The notes under the pieces: model-generated
Told to the model about the DNA's origin: nothing
The model's database searches: none
The model's input: only the letters and a program-made list of their open reading frames with translations
Origin: Anaerobacillus sp.
GTDB taxonomy: Bacteria; Bacillota; Bacilli; Bacillales; Anaerobacillaceae
Direction of reading: 5' to 3'
DNA: 6,749 bases
NCBI GenBank assembly: GCA_007118195.1
Contig: SKSA01000187.1
Coordinates: 1 to 6,749 of the forward strand
Part shown: one piece after another, positions 4,642 through 6,749 of the stretch
How the letters are laid out: every line of letters starts with the position of its first letter
How positions within the stretch are numbered: the first letter of the stretch is position 1
Program-made: the position numbers and the translations under genes

Positions 4642-5880
4642 ATGGATACAGCAACAAAACATTATTCAGTAACACCTGTTGAGGCAGGGAGTATTATTAC
4701 ACCGAAAGGATTTTGCGCAGCTGGAATACACACAGGTGTGAAAAGATATAGATTAGATTTAGGAGTTATATACTGTGAAGTTCCTGCGAGCAGTGCAGCA
4801 GTTTATACGTTAAATAAAATTCAAGCAGCGCCGATCAAAGTGACGAAAGAAAGTATTGCTAAAGAGGGGAAATTACAAGCAATCGTCGTTAATAGTGGAA
4901 ATGCCAATGCTTGTACAGGGAAAAAGGGAATTGAAGACGCTTATACGATGCGTACAAATACAGCAGAAGTATTTAATATCCCTGAGCATTATGTCGCTAT
5001 CTCCTCGACAGGAGTAATAGGTGAATATTTACAAATTGATAAAATCGTAAACGGTATAAAAAAAATAAAAGCACTCACACAAGTGAAATTTGACTCTGCA
5101 GAACGATTTAATGAAGCGATTTTAACGACAGATACGATTAACAAAAGAGCGTGCTTTCAAACGACTGTTGATGGGAAAACCGTAACATTTGGTGGAGTTG
5201 CCAAGGGATCTGGAATGATCCATCCGAATATGGCAACAATGCTAGCATTTTTAACGACAGACGCTAATATTGAACCAGAATGGTTACAAGTGGCTTTAAA
5301 TGAAGTCATAGACGAAACATTTAATCGAATTACGGTCGACGGGGATACATCAACAAATGATACAGTTGTAGCCATGGCAAGTGGATTAGCAAACAATCAT
5401 TTGCTAACAAAAGACCATCCTGATTGGGAACACTTTGTCCTTGGTTTAAAAATGACGTGTGAGCATTTAGCAAAAAAAGTAGCCCGAGACGGTGAAGGGG
5501 CGACGAAACTCATTGAAGTTCAAGTAAGTGGGGCCATGAGTGATGAAGAGGCAGGCAAAGTAGCAAAGTCAATTGTCGGTTCAGACCTTGTGAAATCTGC
5601 AATTTACGGAACGGATGCGAATTGGGGACGAATTATTTGTGCAATTGGTTACAGTGGTGCAGACATAAACCCAGATACGATTGACGTTTCAATGGGGGAA
5701 ATTCAAACATTAAAAGACAGTATGCCATTACCCTTTTCTGAAGAAGAAGCAACCAATTATTTAACAACTGAAAATATCGTCATATATGTTGACTTAAAAG
5801 TAGGCAACGGTTTTGGTAAAGCATGGGGTTGCGATTTAACATACGATTACGTAAGAATAAATGCTGGCTATCGAACTTAA
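4642..5880 (+). CDS. argJ: Bifunctional ornithine acetyltransferase / N-acetylglutamate synthase ArgJ
   Basis: ArgJ moves the acetyl group from N-acetylornithine to glutamate, recycling it, and in the bifunctional class can also acetylate glutamate from acetyl-CoA. With the start at 4642 the product has 412 residues, normal for the family. The precursor cleaves itself between Ala198 and Thr199 in KGSGMIHPNMATML, leaving Thr199 as the nucleophile at the start of the beta chain. Other active-site elements are Thr123-Gly124 in SSTGVIGE (oxyanion hole), Lys188, Glu285 in ARDGEGATK, and the C-terminal Asn407 and Thr412 in RINAGYRT, all present. The genome context (no separate argA or argE seen) and close likeness to Bacillus enzymes favour the bifunctional form, but mono- and bifunctional ArgJ cannot be told apart safely by eye. 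It follows argC by 21 nt and precedes argB by 18 nt, clearly in one operon. Confidence 0.95.
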   Translation: MDTATKHYSVTPVEAGSIITPKGFCAAGIHTGVKRYRLDLGVIYCEVPASSAAVYTLNKIQAAPIKVTKESIAKEGKLQAIVVNSGNANACTGKKGIEDAYTMRTNTAEVFNIPEHYVAISSTGVIGEYLQIDKIVNGIKKIKALTQVKFDSAERFNEAILTTDTINKRACFQTTVDGKTVTFGGVAKGSGMIHPNMATMLAFLTTDANIEPEWLQVALNEVIDETFNRITVDGDTSTNDTVVAMASGLANNHLLTKDHPDWEHFVLGLKMTCEHLAKKVARDGEGATKLIEVQVSGAMSDEEAGKVAKSIVGSDLVKSAIYGTDANWGRIICAIGYSGADINPDTIDVSMGEIQTLKDSMPLPFSEEEATNYLTTENIVIYVDLKVGNGFGKAWGCDLTYDYVRINAGYRT

Positions 5881-5898
5881 TTTTTAGGGGGAAATTCG

Positions 5899-6687
5899 AT
5901 GAGTGATGTCATTGTTGTCAAATGTGGGGGGAGTACATTACAAGAACTCTCTAATCAATTTTTTTTAAGTATGAAACTACTAAAAGAACAAAATCTGACA
6001 CCGATTATCGTTCATGGTGGTGGACCTGAAATAAATGCTTTATTAGAAAAGTTAGAAGTAGAAAGCGAGTTTGTGAATGGGTTAAGAAAAACAACGACTG
6101 AAGTGTTAGAAGTAGCCGAGATGGTGTTAACAGGAAAAGTGAATAAGTTACTTGTTACAAAACTACAGTTAGCTGGAGTTAAAAGCTTAGGTCTGTGTGG
6201 TTGTGATGGTGGCTTACTAAAATCGGCACCAATAAATAAAGAGGAGCTAGGGTTTGTAGGAGAAGTCACGGAAGTTGATGATCAATTTCTTCATCAACTT
6301 TTATCTATAAACGTAGTACCTGTCATCGCTCCAATAGGTTTAGGTGAACATGGCACTCATTTTAATATTAATGCCGATACAGCAGCAGCTGCGATTGCAA
6401 ACAGCCTTTCTGCGAAAAAAATGGTCTTCGTAACAGATGTCGATGGAATAATGAAAGATAATGTAATGCAAAAAATAGTCTCTGTTTCAGAAATAGAAGA
6501 AATGATTGCTGATGGTACTATTTACGGAGGAATGATCCCGAAAGTAAAAGGAGCGATTAAATGCCTCCAAGGAAATATCGAAGAAGTCTTTATTATCAAT
6601 GGTAAAGCTGGCAATCTAATAAAAAACGGAGAACTAGAAGGTACTAAAATCGTTAAAACAAAAGAAGCAGTTTTGAGTTATGAGTGA
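5899..6687 (+). CDS. argB: Acetylglutamate kinase ArgB
   Basis: ArgB phosphorylates N-acetylglutamate, giving the substrate of ArgC. The 262-residue product of the amino acid kinase fold shows VKCGGS (7-12, with catalytic Lys8), the glycine loop VHGGGPEI (38-45), Arg63 in GLRKTT, the substrate-binding NINAD (156-160), FVTDVDGI (177-184) and YGGMIPKVKGAI (209-220) with Lys215. There is no N-terminal helix before the first strand, so it resembles the short, dimeric E. coli type rather than the hexameric arginine-inhibited type. The start has AGGGGG seven nt upstream. The family-like end KEAV is followed by LSYE and a TGA stop that lie inside a GAGT heptad repeat, so the last four residues come from repeat DNA. 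It is third in argCJB; the following gene is beyond the window. Confidence 0.95.
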   Translation: MSDVIVVKCGGSTLQELSNQFFLSMKLLKEQNLTPIIVHGGGPEINALLEKLEVESEFVNGLRKTTTEVLEVAEMVLTGKVNKLLVTKLQLAGVKSLGLCGCDGGLLKSAPINKEELGFVGEVTEVDDQFLHQLLSINVVPVIAPIGLGEHGTHFNINADTAAAAIANSLSAKKMVFVTDVDGIMKDNVMQKIVSVSEIEEMIADGTIYGGMIPKVKGAIKCLQGNIEEVFIINGKAGNLIKNGELEGTKIVKTKEAVLSYE

Positions 6688-6749
6688 TGAGTATGCGATG
6701 TGTTTCGCTTCGTAGCAAAACTAGAAACACTCAAAACTCAAGACTCAAA
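6672..6749. repeat. Heptad-based inverted repeat at the argB 3' end (cut by window edge)
   Basis: Three GAGT blocks at exact 7-nt spacing (6675, 6682, 6689) are mirrored by three ACTC blocks at the same spacing (6729, 6736, 6743). Inside them GTGTTTC (6700-6706) pairs with GAAACAC (6724-6730). An alternative inner hairpin is GTTTCGCT (6702-6709), loop TCGT, AGCAAAAC (6714-6721), with one mismatch. The left arm overlaps the last codons and stop of argB. The transcript could fold into a long imperfect stem between argB and the next gene, acting as an attenuator or RNA-stability element; that is inference. No T-run is seen before the window ends. Confidence 0.7.

Overview
The window reads as ordinary chromosome from a low-GC Gram-positive, most likely a member of the Bacillaceae. 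The evidence is AT-rich DNA, strong AGGAGG-type ribosome binding sites, TTG, GTG and ATG starts, protein sequences close to the Bacillus families, and two operons in Bacillus-type order. No species is claimed. All genes lie on the + strand.

Layout: (1) Positions 2-142 are the 3' end of a gene whose product resembles the FixH/YtkA-like family. It is followed by an 8-bp tandem repeat and a clear intrinsic terminator (292-317). (2) Positions 512-3016 hold a compact molybdenum cofactor operon, moeA-mobB-moaE-moaD. The last three genes are translationally coupled by 8-nt and 4-nt overlaps, and the operon ends in an intrinsic terminator (3050-3081). MoaE and MoaD together form molybdopterin synthase, MoeA inserts molybdenum, and MobB is the GTP-binding partner of nucleotide attachment. 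The precursor genes (moaA, moaC) and the MoaD-activating gene moeB are not in this window. (3) Positions 3017-3582 are a 566-bp non-coding gap. It contains a GC-richer structured island (about 3101-3260), two small hairpin repeats related to a third one in front of moeA, and then very AT-rich DNA carrying a well-formed sigma-A promoter overlapped by a probable arginine-repressor (AhrC/ArgR) box. (4) Positions 3583-6687 are argC-argJ-argB, the start of a Bacillus-type arginine biosynthesis operon. The C-terminal codons of argB run into an inverted repeat built of GAGT/ACTC heptads that fills the window to its end. The next gene, expected to be argD, is not reached.

How the genes work together: ArgJ (bifunctional type) makes N-acetylglutamate by recycling the acetyl group, ArgB phosphorylates it and ArgC reduces it to the semialdehyde. 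The molybdenum cofactor operon makes the pterin cofactor of molybdoenzymes. Nothing links the two operons except adjacency.

I do not see a new defence, mobile or metabolic system in the coding part. The less explained material is non-coding: a three-copy hairpin repeat family with partly covarying stems, a GC-rich island that could be a small RNA or a degenerate insertion, and heptad/octad short repeats at the 3' ends of two genes.
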